Below, piece by piece: positions 34,845 through 43,809 of a DNA stretch of 64,000 nt. The notes below the pieces were generated by a model. The model did no database searches and was not told where the DNA came from. It saw only the letters and a program-made list of their open reading frames with translations. Where the stretch lies: positions 30,803 through 94,802 of the forward strand of contig CAYJKT010000009.1 of assembly GCA_964370775.1 (NCBI GenBank), given 5' to 3'. Source of the stretch: SIG603 sp964370775 (GTDB taxonomy: Bacteria > Bacillota > Clostridia > Oscillospirales > Acutalibacteraceae). Position 1 is the first letter of the stretch, and each line of letters starts with the position of its first letter. The position numbers and the translations under genes are program-made.

Positions 34845-34860
34845 TTTAAGCAAGAACTGT

Positions 34861-34887
34861 AAAAGGTAGCTATAATGGCTGCCTTTT
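34861..34887 (+). terminator. Terminator of the precursor peptide gene
   Basis: AAAAGGTAGC / GCTGCCTTTT stem with one G-T pair and seven T. Confidence 0.75.
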
Positions 34888-34974
34888 TTTCTGTGTGAAT
34901 TTTACACATATAGATACTTAATCTGTATATACTCTAATAAGTTGTTAAATTAGAAATATTTAAATATAGCAAAA

Positions 34975-34998
34975 GAGACGCTCGGTTAAGAACGTCTC
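34975..34998 (-). terminator. Terminator of the GAF-PAS-GGDEF gene
   Basis: GAGACG / CGTCTC stem just after the minus-strand gene, followed by TTTT on that strand. Confidence 0.6.
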
Positions 34999-35004
34999 AT
35001 AAAT

Positions 35005-36450
35005 TCAACAATGTGCCTGTATAAAAAAGTATTCCTCTCTAGTAACGATTTTGTCTCTAAAGTTAAAATGTACAGAGCCTTTCTTTGTGTTCTTTGCAGA
35101 ATACATCGCAGTATCTGCCACGTGAATAAGCTCTTTTTGTGTTTTACCACAGTCAGGGAATGTCGATACACCAATACTACAGCCGCATGACATTGTATTG
35201 CCCTCAAAGCTATATTCTTTGCTGAAAATTTCAATTAGCTTATCTAAAATTTGTTGCAACATCTCAATTGATGCCTGATTTTTAAGAAGCACAACAAATT
35301 CGTCTCCACCATGTCTATATGCTCTTAAAATATCTTCATCTATAGCTTTTAATTCCTCTGCTATATATCGTAAAAGAGCATCACCTGAATGATGACCCAA
35401 AGTGTCGTTTACTTTTTTAAATCCGTCTAAATCGCAGAACAGAACAAAGAATGACTTTCCAAAAGCAGAAGTATCTTTAATAAAGTTGTCTATATCATCT
35501 TGCAAACTTCGTCTATTAGGCAGACCAGTTAAATGGTCGTACTGCGCAAGTTTTTCAATAAGTAATTGATTAAGCTTACTTTCGGTTATATTTAAGCTAG
35601 ATACCAAATGAGCAACTCTTCCGTCTGTCCATGGTATAGTAGAATTCTTTACGTGAAACCACTCGCCATCGAGTTGACGTTGATAATCCCAAGAATACGG
35701 TTTGGTAGGTTGTTGGTATTCGTCAAGTAAAAGAGGTTGTGGGCAGTAGCTACAAGGGCCTGTTTTATCAGTATATAAGGCTTGCCAGCATTTCTTTCCT
35801 ATCACATTTTCCACACCACCATAAGGTGCTGCCATAGATTTGTTTAGATACAGAACGTCATGTGTATAATAGTCGTTAACATAAATATCAATACCCAAAT
35901 TATCTAGTACATTACTTAGCACTTTCTCTGTGTTCTTTATTCCTTTAGTAAACATTTCAAGCTTTATATTATTAGCGATTAACGAAAGAACAGCAGCAGA
36001 AAGCTCCACGTTAACTTTGTCTTCTTCACGCACTTCTTTTCGTCTGTCAGCAAGACCAACAAAGCCTGCAAGCTCATAATGTTGGTTTAAAATAGGTATA
36101 AGTATGAGTGTGTTGGCTTTAAATATAGAAGTTAAAATCTCTTCAAGTTGCGATTTAGCTTTATCACCAGTAGTAACAACGATTTTTTTGCTAGATAGCT
36201 CGCTAAGTTGCTCTAAGTTTAAGATGTTTCTTAAGTCAAGTGTGTCTTGTATAGCAGTTGCATAAGGAGTAGTGTAGTATACTGTTTTTTCGTAAATTTG
36301 TTTATTATTAGCTTCAAAAATAAATGCATGAGTAATTCCAAAAAAACGACATGTATCAGAAAGAAATTCTTTTTTAGAGAACTCTTTCTCAGATGAAAGA
36401 CTAATGCGTTCCATCATTTCTTGCCAAAAATTTTCGTTTTTGTTTGCCAC
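35005..36450 (-). CDS. Diguanylate cyclase with GAF-like and PAS-like sensor domains
   Basis: 481 residues, without membrane segments. A GAF-like domain (about 15-155; VTTGDKAKSQLEEILT, ALILIPILNQHYELAGFVGL-type strands) is followed by a PAS-like domain (about 170-300) carrying a CWQALYTDKTGPCSYCPQ Cys cluster. The C-terminal GGDEF domain (about 310-475) has GGDEF intact in RHGGDEFVVLL and the DxLT start 'YDHLTGLPNRRSL'. The Cys-rich PAS motif (C...CxxC) could bind a metal or sense redox. Active c-di-GMP synthesis is expected. Confidence 0.9.
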   Translation of the reverse strand: MANKNENFWQEMMERISLSSEKEFSKKEFLSDTCRFFGITHAFIFEANNKQIYEKTVYYTTPYATAIQDTLDLRNILNLEQLSELSSKKIVVTTGDKAKSQLEEILTSIFKANTLILIPILNQHYELAGFVGLADRRKEVREEDKVNVELSAAVLSLIANNIKLEMFTKGIKNTEKVLSNVLDNLGIDIYVNDYYTHDVLYLNKSMAAPYGGVENVIGKKCWQALYTDKTGPCSYCPQPLLLDEYQQPTKPYSWDYQRQLDGEWFHVKNSTIPWTDGRVAHLVSSLNITESKLNQLLIEKLAQYDHLTGLPNRRSLQDDIDNFIKDTSAFGKSFFVLFCDLDGFKKVNDTLGHHSGDALLRYIAEELKAIDEDILRAYRHGGDEFVVLLKNQASIEMLQQILDKLIEIFSKEYSFEGNTMSCGCSIGVSTFPDCGKTQKELIHVADTAMYSAKNTKKGSVHFNFRDKIVTREEYFFIQAHC

Positions 36451-36588
36451 AATTGCCTCCTTTTATATATCAAAATTTATATACAATATTAAATAAGTAT
36501 GTTAATTATACGATATAATATTAATAATAGCAATAGATAAATTAAAAAAAGTAAAATATTTTTTAAAAAATAAAGTTTGTACTAAATA

Positions 36589-36617
36589 TTGACCAAAAAG
36601 TGTGAATATGATATAAT
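36589..36617 (+). promoter_or_regulatory. Promoter of the sugar transferase gene
   Basis: TTGACC (36589-36594), 17-base spacer, TATAAT (36612-36617). Confidence 0.7.
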
Positions 36618-36650
36618 AAATCGTCTAGTAATAAATGAAAAGGAACTTAT

Positions 36651-37262
36651 ATGTATAGTAAAATAATTAAAAAAGTCTTCGACTTTATATCAGCTTTGTT
36701 GGGAGTGCTTGTTTTATCTCCTTTGTTTATAGCTTTATTTATAGCTATAAAAATCGACTCAAAAGGTCCTATATTCTTTAAACAAAAAAGAGTGGGAAGA
36801 TATAAAAGTCACTTTAATATCTTAAAATTCAGAACAATGAAAATAGATACTCCAAAAGATTGCCCAACGCATCTTTTAGAAAATCCAGAGCAATATATCA
36901 CAAGAGTAGGTGCATTTTTAAGAAAGACTTCATTAGATGAACTACCACAGTTATTTAATATCTTAGCTGGTCAAATGAGTGTAGTAGGGCCAAGACCTGC
37001 ACTTTGGAACCAATTCGATTTAATTGCTGAAAGAGATAAATATAACGCTAATGATGTAACTCCCGGTATTACTGGGTGGGCACAAATTAACGGACGTGAC
37101 GAGCTAGAGATTGACGAAAAAGCAAAATTAGATGGGGAATATGTAAAGAGAATTAGCCCAGTTTTTGATGTAAAGTGTATTATAGGCACGGTTGTTTCAG
37201 TCGCAAAGAAAGACGGAGTTGTTGAAGGCGGTACTGGTACAATAAATTCCAATAAAAAATAA
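36651..37262 (+). CDS. Undecaprenyl-phosphate sugar phosphotransferase (bacterial sugar transferase)
   Basis: 203 residues. One N-terminal membrane segment (about 10-32) is followed by the catalytic module with GPIFFKQKRVGRYKSHFNILKFRTM, 'RKTSLDELPQLFNILAGQMSVVGPRP' and 'PGITGWAQINGRDE'. This is the compact WcaJ/EpsL-type catalytic domain, which transfers a sugar-1-phosphate onto undecaprenyl phosphate to begin polysaccharide or glycan assembly. It stands alone, without other glycan genes, among c-di-GMP enzymes. Confidence 0.93.
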   Translation: MYSKIIKKVFDFISALLGVLVLSPLFIALFIAIKIDSKGPIFFKQKRVGRYKSHFNILKFRTMKIDTPKDCPTHLLENPEQYITRVGAFLRKTSLDELPQLFNILAGQMSVVGPRPALWNQFDLIAERDKYNANDVTPGITGWAQINGRDELEIDEKAKLDGEYVKRISPVFDVKCIIGTVVSVAKKDGVVEGGTGTINSNKK

Positions 37263-37265
37263 TTA

Positions 37266-37305
37266 AAACCTGAGTTTAATGGAAACTTCCATGTAACTCA
37301 GGTTT
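37266..37305. terminator. Bidirectional terminator with an inner hairpin
   Basis: AAACCTGAGTT / AACTCAGGTTT is the outer stem and ATGGAA / TTCCAT the inner one. It lies between convergent genes with a T run on both sides. Confidence 0.85.
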
Positions 37306-37308
37306 CTT

Positions 37309-39162
37309 TTATTTGTATATAGTAAATCCGTTTTTGCCGTTTTCTTTAGTTTTATATAAAGCTATATCTGCATTTTTAGATAAGGTACTAAAATCTAAAC
37401 CGTGTTTAGGGTATAGGCCACAACCGATACTTGCTGAAATTTCAACTTGTGTATCATCGCTACCAAATGTCATATTTAACGATTGATTTAGCTGATTGCA
37501 CTTTGATGTTATTAGGGCTTCAGATTTTACATTTGCAATAAATGCTATAAATTCATCGCCGCCTATTCTACCTACTATATCATCGCTACGGAATGAATCA
37601 AGAATTTTCATAGCAGCTACTTTTATAGCAGTATCTCCAGTTGCATGGCCTAAAACGTCATTTACAGCCTTAAAGTTGTCTAAATCAATGAACAGTAAAG
37701 CATGCATTTGAGATGAAGAATCTGAGCGTTCAAGAATTTTGGATATTGCGTCTTCTGATGTTAACTTATTATATAAACCTGTTAAGTTATCAGTTTCTGC
37801 TTCTTGTTTTAAAGTGAGTGTTCTGTTAACTTGATTATCTACGTTTGTTAGCATAAATACAGCAGTTTCAGGTTGCCTTTTTTTATCAAATATTGAGAAA
37901 GCAGTAGCTCTATACCACAAGTACTCACTAGACTTTATTCTCATTCTCAAAACAACATTGTGCATTTGCTCATTAGATTTAAGGTTTGTTATAAACTCCT
38001 CACACTGTGGAATATCATTAGGGTGAATTAGTTCGCTGTGAGACCCATATAAGTCACGTATCATTTGTTCATAAATTGCATTATCAACACTAACATTTAT
38101 TCCGTCAGTAAATGTTTTGGTCTTAAAATTATACTCTACAATATTTTGCTGTAGATGAGTACTAATTCTCGTGAAGTATTTAGTAAAATTAGTAGACTCA
38201 TGTCTTCTAATAAGCATATTTCTTACTATAGCAATTAACAAAGGAATTATTATAAGCACTATACCAATTAAAATATAAGTAGTAGTTCTAAGACTTTTGT
38301 TAATCTCGGCTGTAATAAATTCTTCATCTGCTATGTTAACAACATACCATGTATTAATTCCAATAGGGGTTAGCTGCGCATATTCTGGTAACCCATTTTT
38401 AGTATAGTCTAAGAAAATAGTTTGATTAGAATAAAAGTCGTCTAGAAATTCTAAATAGGTATAACCGTCATTGAATTCTGTGTTTGACATATCAGTTATT
38501 AAATTTCTACTTATTAGATCTTTAGAGCGAGGTGAGGAAAAGGCTAAATACTGTCCGTTAGAGTCCACAATAGCAGTTGTACCACCGAAATCAAAATATG
38601 AATTAGTAAAGTAATCTGATAAGTGAGTGGAAGAAACTTGTGCTAGAACATAACCACAAAAAATATCAAGTTCATTTTTTATAGCAGCATAAACTGTGGC
38701 TACAGAATTACCATTTTCATCTATATATATATCGGTAATACCACTGTCGTTAACTAAATCTAATTCCGCTAACGTTTGTCCAAGTTCAGCTTTTTCTATA
38801 GTATTCTCAAAAAAAACTATATCATCTTGGCTGTATAAGAAAATTGTTATTTTGTCATAAACAGAATTATTAGCAAGCTTAGTGTAATAATCGATTTGTT
38901 CTGCGTTATCAGTATTGCTGTCTGTCCAATAAAGTGCGGCTAGTTCTATGTTTTTTATATAAGAATTCAAGAATAAATAGTTGCTCTCAGCATTTTGTGC
39001 TGAAGTAACAGACAAAGTCTCTTCAATATCTTTTATTGTTTCGTTTTTTAACAATTGATAAAAAACAGATGTGATTGTCGCTACAATTATTATAGAGATA
39101 GGTATAAAAACCACTATGAATTTTACAACATTATTTGATGAAGTGTTTTTCTTCTTTTTCAT
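37309..39162 (-). CDS. Membrane diguanylate cyclase with dCache-like sensor (paralogue 1)
   Basis: 617 residues. A membrane segment (about 12-34), an extracellular dCache-like sensor of about 240 residues and a second membrane segment (about 293-313) are followed by a cytoplasmic PAS-like region (about 320-440) and a GGDEF domain (about 450-615), intact in RIGGDEFIAFI with LTGLYNKLTSED at its start. It makes c-di-GMP in response to an unknown external ligand. The next gene upstream is a paralogue of the same build, suggesting tandem duplication. Confidence 0.9.
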   Translation of the reverse strand: MKKKKNTSSNNVVKFIVVFIPISIIIVATITSVFYQLLKNETIKDIEETLSVTSAQNAESNYLFLNSYIKNIELAALYWTDSNTDNAEQIDYYTKLANNSVYDKITIFLYSQDDIVFFENTIEKAELGQTLAELDLVNDSGITDIYIDENGNSVATVYAAIKNELDIFCGYVLAQVSSTHLSDYFTNSYFDFGGTTAIVDSNGQYLAFSSPRSKDLISRNLITDMSNTEFNDGYTYLEFLDDFYSNQTIFLDYTKNGLPEYAQLTPIGINTWYVVNIADEEFITAEINKSLRTTTYILIGIVLIIIPLLIAIVRNMLIRRHESTNFTKYFTRISTHLQQNIVEYNFKTKTFTDGINVSVDNAIYEQMIRDLYGSHSELIHPNDIPQCEEFITNLKSNEQMHNVVLRMRIKSSEYLWYRATAFSIFDKKRQPETAVFMLTNVDNQVNRTLTLKQEAETDNLTGLYNKLTSEDAISKILERSDSSSQMHALLFIDLDNFKAVNDVLGHATGDTAIKVAAMKILDSFRSDDIVGRIGGDEFIAFIANVKSEALITSKCNQLNQSLNMTFGSDDTQVEISASIGCGLYPKHGLDFSTLSKNADIALYKTKENGKNGFTIYK

Positions 39163-39195
39163 AACAATTACCTACCTCCTTAACTTTTGATATTT

Positions 39196-41061
39196 TTATG
39201 TTGTATATTTATATATAGAGTAACCATTTTTACCAGCTTTTTTAGCTTCATATAATGCATGGTCGGCATTTTTAAACAACGAACCATAGTCGTTGCTGTC
39301 CTTAGGGAATAACGAACAACCTATACTGCAAGAAATTCGGACTGATTGACTGTTGTTGCTATAAGTCAGCATTAAGGCTTCACATAAATTTTCGCACTTC
39401 TTTTTAACTAAGTCTAAATCTTTATAATTGTTTAAAAGAACAATAAATTCATCGCCACCAAACCTAGATACTATGTCGTTACTTCTAAAGGTAGCTTTAA
39501 TTTTTTGAGCTACTTCTAAAATTACACGATCGCCAGTAGCGTGCCCCAGTTTATCATTAATATTTTTAAAGTTGTCTAAATCAATAACCAACAGAGCATG
39601 TTGTTCATCAGTTTTTTCTGAATTACTTAATATTTGTCTTATTTTAATTTCGCCAGCTGATTTATTATATAAACCAGATAAAGCATCTATCTCACCTTTG
39701 TGTTTAAGATCAAGCTGTTCTTTGATTTGCGTGTCAACATTTTCAAAAAGTAGAACAGCTTTTTTAGGATTACCACCACTTATAATAGAAAATCCTGTTG
39801 TGTGATACCAAACATATTGGTTGTCGCTATTCAAAACGCGTACTAATATGTTTTCTATATCTTCATTACTTTTTAATTTTGTCGTAAACTCTGTCCAAGC
39901 AGTAAGATCACTGCTGTGGATGTATTTATTAGTATTCTCTCCGTTATTATTAACAATGATGTCTTTCAACAGCATGAAAATAGTTGAGTTATCGACTTCT
40001 TCATCATTTGAATTAGATTTCAAATAAGATTTAGCAAAATCAATTTCTATTACTAATTGACCTAAGTGTTTACTGATAGCAGTGAAATACCTATTATAAC
40101 GTCTTGTTTCTTTACGTTGTTGTTGAGAAACTTGATAGAATAATAAAAACATTATTATTATGGTAGCAAATATGCAGAAAGTATAAATTAGGCTAAAATA
40201 ATTTGTAGTACTAAGTTGTGATTGCACATAAGTATCCGTTGTGATGTTCATAAAACACCAACCGTTAATGTCCAGTGGAACAACACTAGAATATCTAGTA
40301 TGAGTATCTACATTATATTCTACATAAACAGGTTTTTTATTTTGGATATCTGTCACAAGTTTGTCATAACTATACTCATTGTGAAAGTTAAGATTTTTCA
40401 TATCATCATAGTAGTTGTCACTTTTTACAAGCATTTCATCTGATTCTTTAGTAACTATATAATTACCACGCGTATCTACTATATGAAAATACCCTCCATA
40501 ATCTATGAAAGTAGACGAAAAATAGTTCTGTAAAGTATCCAGCGAAACAAGACCCACGATAAAGCTATCTTCTTGGTCAATTTTAGAATAAATTGCTACA
40601 CATTCATAATAGTTATCTGCTACAAAAACATCAGTAATACCAGTGTCGCTTTGCAAATCTGCATAACTAAAAGGCAAGCGATATTCTCGTTTGCTTATTG
40701 ATTTCTCCGAATATACGTAATTTGTTTTATCCCCATGCACTATAAGAAGTTCATCCAAAAGTAAACTTCCTACTAATTCTTGATAATAAAGAGAAAGATC
40801 CTCAGTTACTACATCGTCCTCTGGCCACGTGATTGCAGCAAAAGAAATCATATCTTGATAATTTGCGAAAACTTCGTTAGAACTAAATGAATTTCTGGTT
40901 GAATTAGTAATTAAACTTTCTCGAATTTCTTCTATACTTGTATTAGTTGTTTCGTTATAGAACAACCAACTGAAAAAAATCAAAAGCATGAACGACAAAG
41001 GGAAAAGAACATAATATGTTAAATTCTTAGGTTTATTGAATTTTTTTGGCAAAAAACTCAT
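39196..41061 (-). CDS. Membrane diguanylate cyclase with dCache-like sensor (paralogue 2)
   Basis: 621 residues with the same order as its downstream neighbour: membrane segment (about 14-33), external sensor, second membrane segment (about 288-308), PAS-like region and GGDEF. GGDEF is intact in RFGGDEFIVLL. Shared marker strings (ALYEAKKAGKNGYSIYK versus ALYKTKENGKNGFTIYK; SGLYNKSAGEIKI versus TGLYNKLTSEDAI) show common origin, while the sensor halves differ far more. The gap to the neighbour is 33 bases, so they form one operon. Confidence 0.9.
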   Translation of the reverse strand: MSFLPKKFNKPKNLTYYVLFPLSFMLLIFFSWLFYNETTNTSIEEIRESLITNSTRNSFSSNEVFANYQDMISFAAITWPEDDVVTEDLSLYYQELVGSLLLDELLIVHGDKTNYVYSEKSISKREYRLPFSYADLQSDTGITDVFVADNYYECVAIYSKIDQEDSFIVGLVSLDTLQNYFSSTFIDYGGYFHIVDTRGNYIVTKESDEMLVKSDNYYDDMKNLNFHNEYSYDKLVTDIQNKKPVYVEYNVDTHTRYSSVVPLDINGWCFMNITTDTYVQSQLSTTNYFSLIYTFCIFATIIIMFLLFYQVSQQQRKETRRYNRYFTAISKHLGQLVIEIDFAKSYLKSNSNDEEVDNSTIFMLLKDIIVNNNGENTNKYIHSSDLTAWTEFTTKLKSNEDIENILVRVLNSDNQYVWYHTTGFSIISGGNPKKAVLLFENVDTQIKEQLDLKHKGEIDALSGLYNKSAGEIKIRQILSNSEKTDEQHALLVIDLDNFKNINDKLGHATGDRVILEVAQKIKATFRSNDIVSRFGGDEFIVLLNNYKDLDLVKKKCENLCEALMLTYSNNSQSVRISCSIGCSLFPKDSNDYGSLFKNADHALYEAKKAGKNGYSIYKYTT

Positions 41062-41091
41062 GTATATCTCCTCTAATCGTATTAAAGATAC

Positions 41092-41120
41092 ATTATACTA
41101 TATTAAGTACATTATATCAA
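41092..41120 (-). promoter_or_regulatory. Promoter of the tandem diguanylate cyclase operon
   Basis: Minus-strand TTGATA (41120-41115), 17-base spacer, TATAAT (41097-41092). Confidence 0.65.
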
Positions 41121-41333
41121 GACTTTTAGAATAATTTGTGAATAAATATAATAAATTTGTAAAAAAAAGGCAATTATCGTAATTATTGTACGTGAATAGA
41201 ATAATTAGTTCAAAGATTGACACAGTTTATTGCTAATTTAATTAAATTGTATTTTTATTATTATGGAATAGTTAATAAACTATTAAGATTTTTAAAATAA
41301 ATATAGAAAGTATGAAGTTTTAGTATAAAAACT

Positions 41334-41362
41334 GGGTGTGTAGCGAAATATCGTACACACCC
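41334..41362 (-). terminator. Terminator of secDF
   Basis: GGGTGTGTA / TACACACCC stem extended by CGA/TCG past a one-base bulge, just after secF on the minus strand. Confidence 0.75.
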
Positions 41363-41369
41363 AAAAAAT

Positions 41370-42326
41370 TTAGTCTTCTGCATACTCAGTTGTTGGAGTA
41401 GCAGGCATTTTCTTTTGTTTTTTCATTTTCCACATAGTGTATATTGGAGCTGCGATAAATAGGGAAGAGTAAGTACCGCAAAATACACCTACCATCATAG
41501 GTAATGCAAAGTTTGCAACAGTGGTTAATCCATAGATTAATGATACTACATAAACTACTGTAAGAGCTATGAAAGTAGTAATTGATGTTAGAACTGAACG
41601 TGATAACACTTGATTTAAGCTTATGTTCATAATAGTAACAGGGCTTTCTTTAACTAGCAAGTTGCTGTTTTCACGAATTCTATCATAAATAACAATTGTG
41701 TCATTCAATGAATAACCCAAAATTGTAAGAATAACTGCTATGAAAATGTCATCAATGTTCATTCCCAACGCTACGAACACAAAGTAGATTATCAATACAT
41801 CATGCACTAGGGCTATAACAGCTGTTAAACCTGCCATTGCACCACCAATTTTTCTAAATCTGAATGCAATGTAAAGTAATAGTAAAGCAACAGTAATTGC
41901 AAGGCAAATTAATGCTTTTTGGAAAAACTTTGCGCCCATAACAGGGTCAACAGAACTACTCTCGCTAATCTCAAAATTTACATCACTGAATGTATCTGAC
42001 AATGCAGTTGTAATGCCTTGTTGTTCTTCAAGAGATAATGACTGATTGCCAGAGAATGATATAGTTACTTGTTCGCTTCCAGTAGCTACAGAACTGCTTG
42101 TAATTACAGATGAATCTCTGCCTGTGTTCTCTAAAACAGCTGTCTCTACAGTCTCTGCATCAACAGCGCCGTCTACTGAATAAGTAATAATTGCACCACC
42201 AGCGAAATCTATATCCAGCTTTGTACCAAATATTAAGTTTAAAATCAGACCTAGTACTAATATTGAAGTTGAAACTATAAAAAATATTTTTCTGTTTTTA
42301 TTAAAATCTATTTTAATATTTTTCAT
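41370..42326 (-). CDS. secF: Protein translocase subunit SecF
   Basis: 318 residues with six membrane segments. The N-terminal MKNIKIDFNKNRKIFFIVS, LDIDFAGGAIITYSV (D1 motif), 'ALICLAITVALLLLYIAFRFRKIGGAMAGLTAVIALVHDVLI' and 'LGYSLNDTIVIYDRIREN' are typical. With SecD it uses the proton motive force to help release secreted proteins on the outer face. The start at 42326 overlaps the SecD stop (TAATG) and has GGAGGTG upstream. Confidence 0.97.
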   Translation of the reverse strand: MKNIKIDFNKNRKIFFIVSTSILVLGLILNLIFGTKLDIDFAGGAIITYSVDGAVDAETVETAVLENTGRDSSVITSSSVATGSEQVTISFSGNQSLSLEEQQGITTALSDTFSDVNFEISESSSVDPVMGAKFFQKALICLAITVALLLLYIAFRFRKIGGAMAGLTAVIALVHDVLIIYFVFVALGMNIDDIFIAVILTILGYSLNDTIVIYDRIRENSNLLVKESPVTIMNISLNQVLSRSVLTSITTFIALTVVYVVSLIYGLTTVANFALPMMVGVFCGTYSSLFIAAPIYTMWKMKKQKKMPATPTTEYAED

Positions 42327-43720
42327 TACTTTGCACCTCCAAACAACCATTTTTTTCTAAACGCTTTATAGCCAGAAAGTGATTTTATCATAAGTCTTGA
42401 TGCAAACACAGCCATAATAAAGTTACCTACAACACCTATAAGAAGTGTAAATCCGAATGAATAGATTGCACCTGTTGTAGACTCGCCAAAAATTTGAGAT
42501 AAAATATTGCTAGGTCCAAATACACCGATAAGCATTATTGCAACAATAATAATTGTGATATTACCATCTATGATAGCAGAGAAGCTGTTTTGGCAACCTC
42601 TTTGAATTGCACCGTCTAAAGTTTTACCCTCTAATAATTCTTCTTTAATTCTACTTGCTGTAATGATGTTTGCGTCAACACCAATACCAATTGATAAGAT
42701 AATACCAGCAATACCAGGTAGTGTCATTGTGAAGCTATCGAAATTAGGGAAGAACCCTGAGATAGCAGCGAATGTTATAGCAAGCTGACCCGTTAGAGTA
42801 AATACTGCAACAAAGCCAGGTAACTTGAATAGAGTTATCATAAATATAGCGATTAAAATAAAAGCTATAACGCCTGCGATAGCCATTGCATCTAGTGATT
42901 GCAAGCCTAAAGTTGGATTAATTGTGCTAAAGTTAGATGTCTCTAGCTTAAATGGTAACGCACCACCTTGAATATTTGTTGCAAGTTGTGTTGCTGTTTC
43001 TGCGTCAAATGTGCCAGATATTACAGCTTCACCATTCGAGATAGTCTCGTTAACAGTTGGAGCACTCAATAGAACATCGTCCATCCAAATTGAGATTGGA
43101 AGACCTACGTTTTCAGATGTAGCAGTCTCGAACTTTTTAGCGCCTTCTTCTGAAAATTTTAGAGATATCACATACTCTTGCTCGCCTGTGGTAGAGTTTT
43201 GGTGTAAAGCAGCCTCAGCTGATACAACATCGGCACCTTCGACATAAATTACCTCTGCAGTTTCACCACTTGGTGTAATTCTTGTGCTGTTTCCGTCTTC
43301 GTCAACCACCGTTTCAGCATACGAGTCGCCTTTTCTAAAGGTTAGCAGCGCTGTAGCAGAAAGTTCTTCTATAGCAGTCTCTGGGTCGAAGTCAGCTTCG
43401 TCACTTTTCCAAGGAAATCTAACGATAATGCGATTATTGCTAACGTCAGTGTAAAGTTCGTAATCAGTGATGTTAGAAGACACCATTCTAAGCTCAATTA
43501 TAGCCTTAGCAGCCTCTAATTCTTCTGCTGTAGCAGTTTCACCCTCAGCTGGAGTAAAAGTAGCTTCAACGCCACCTCTAATGTCAATACCCCAGCGAAT
43601 ATCTGCAAGTCCTTTTACAAGAACACCAGATGAAGTGTGAATACCAAAAACTGTTAAAAAAGTAAATACTAAAATGAATATCCACACAATAAAAAATATA
43701 GGTTTACCTACACGTTTCAT
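42326..43720 (-). CDS. secD: Protein translocase subunit SecD
   Basis: 464 residues. One N-terminal membrane segment is followed by LADIRWGIDIRGGVEATF, the large periplasm-type P1 domain (about 50-260; KFSEEGAKKFETATSENVGLPISIWMDDVLLSAPTV) and five C-terminal membrane segments with 'GIVLSIGIGVDANIITASRIKEEL'-type motifs (here IAGIILSIGIGVDANIITAS). Partner of SecF, translationally coupled. Confidence 0.97.
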   Translation of the reverse strand: MKRVGKPIFFIVWIFILVFTFLTVFGIHTSSGVLVKGLADIRWGIDIRGGVEATFTPAEGETATAEELEAAKAIIELRMVSSNITDYELYTDVSNNRIIVRFPWKSDEADFDPETAIEELSATALLTFRKGDSYAETVVDEDGNSTRITPSGETAEVIYVEGADVVSAEAALHQNSTTGEQEYVISLKFSEEGAKKFETATSENVGLPISIWMDDVLLSAPTVNETISNGEAVISGTFDAETATQLATNIQGGALPFKLETSNFSTINPTLGLQSLDAMAIAGVIAFILIAIFMITLFKLPGFVAVFTLTGQLAITFAAISGFFPNFDSFTMTLPGIAGIILSIGIGVDANIITASRIKEELLEGKTLDGAIQRGCQNSFSAIIDGNITIIIVAIMLIGVFGPSNILSQIFGESTTGAIYSFGFTLLIGVVGNFIMAVFASRLMIKSLSGYKAFRKKWLFGGAK

Positions 43721-43743
43721 TATTCAACCTCCTAAATACAAAA

Positions 43744-43792
43744 AATTAGGGGCAGATACCGCCTAAACCTAGACAGGAAATTGCCCCAAATT
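43744..43792 (-). terminator. Terminator between ispH-rpsA and secD
   Basis: AATT-GGGGCA and TGCCCC-AATT arms enclose about 27 bases. On the minus strand the hairpin is followed by a T run, consistent with termination of the ispH-rpsA operon. Confidence 0.6.
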
Positions 43793-43809
43793 AATTATTT
43801 AATATAACA

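Larger units (their letters stand above)
41062..41369. other. Intergenic region upstream of the tandem diguanylate cyclases
   Basis: 308 AT-rich bases. It holds the minus-strand promoter of the cyclase pair (41092-41120) and the secF terminator (41334-41362). A small AATAGTT/AACTATT hairpin lies near 41265-41285. No open frame of note. Confidence 0.4.

Noticed and set aside
34986..35234. Open frame on the minus strand within the GAF-PAS-GGDEF gene
   Set aside because: It is out of frame with the clear GGDEF coding sequence and has no family features.
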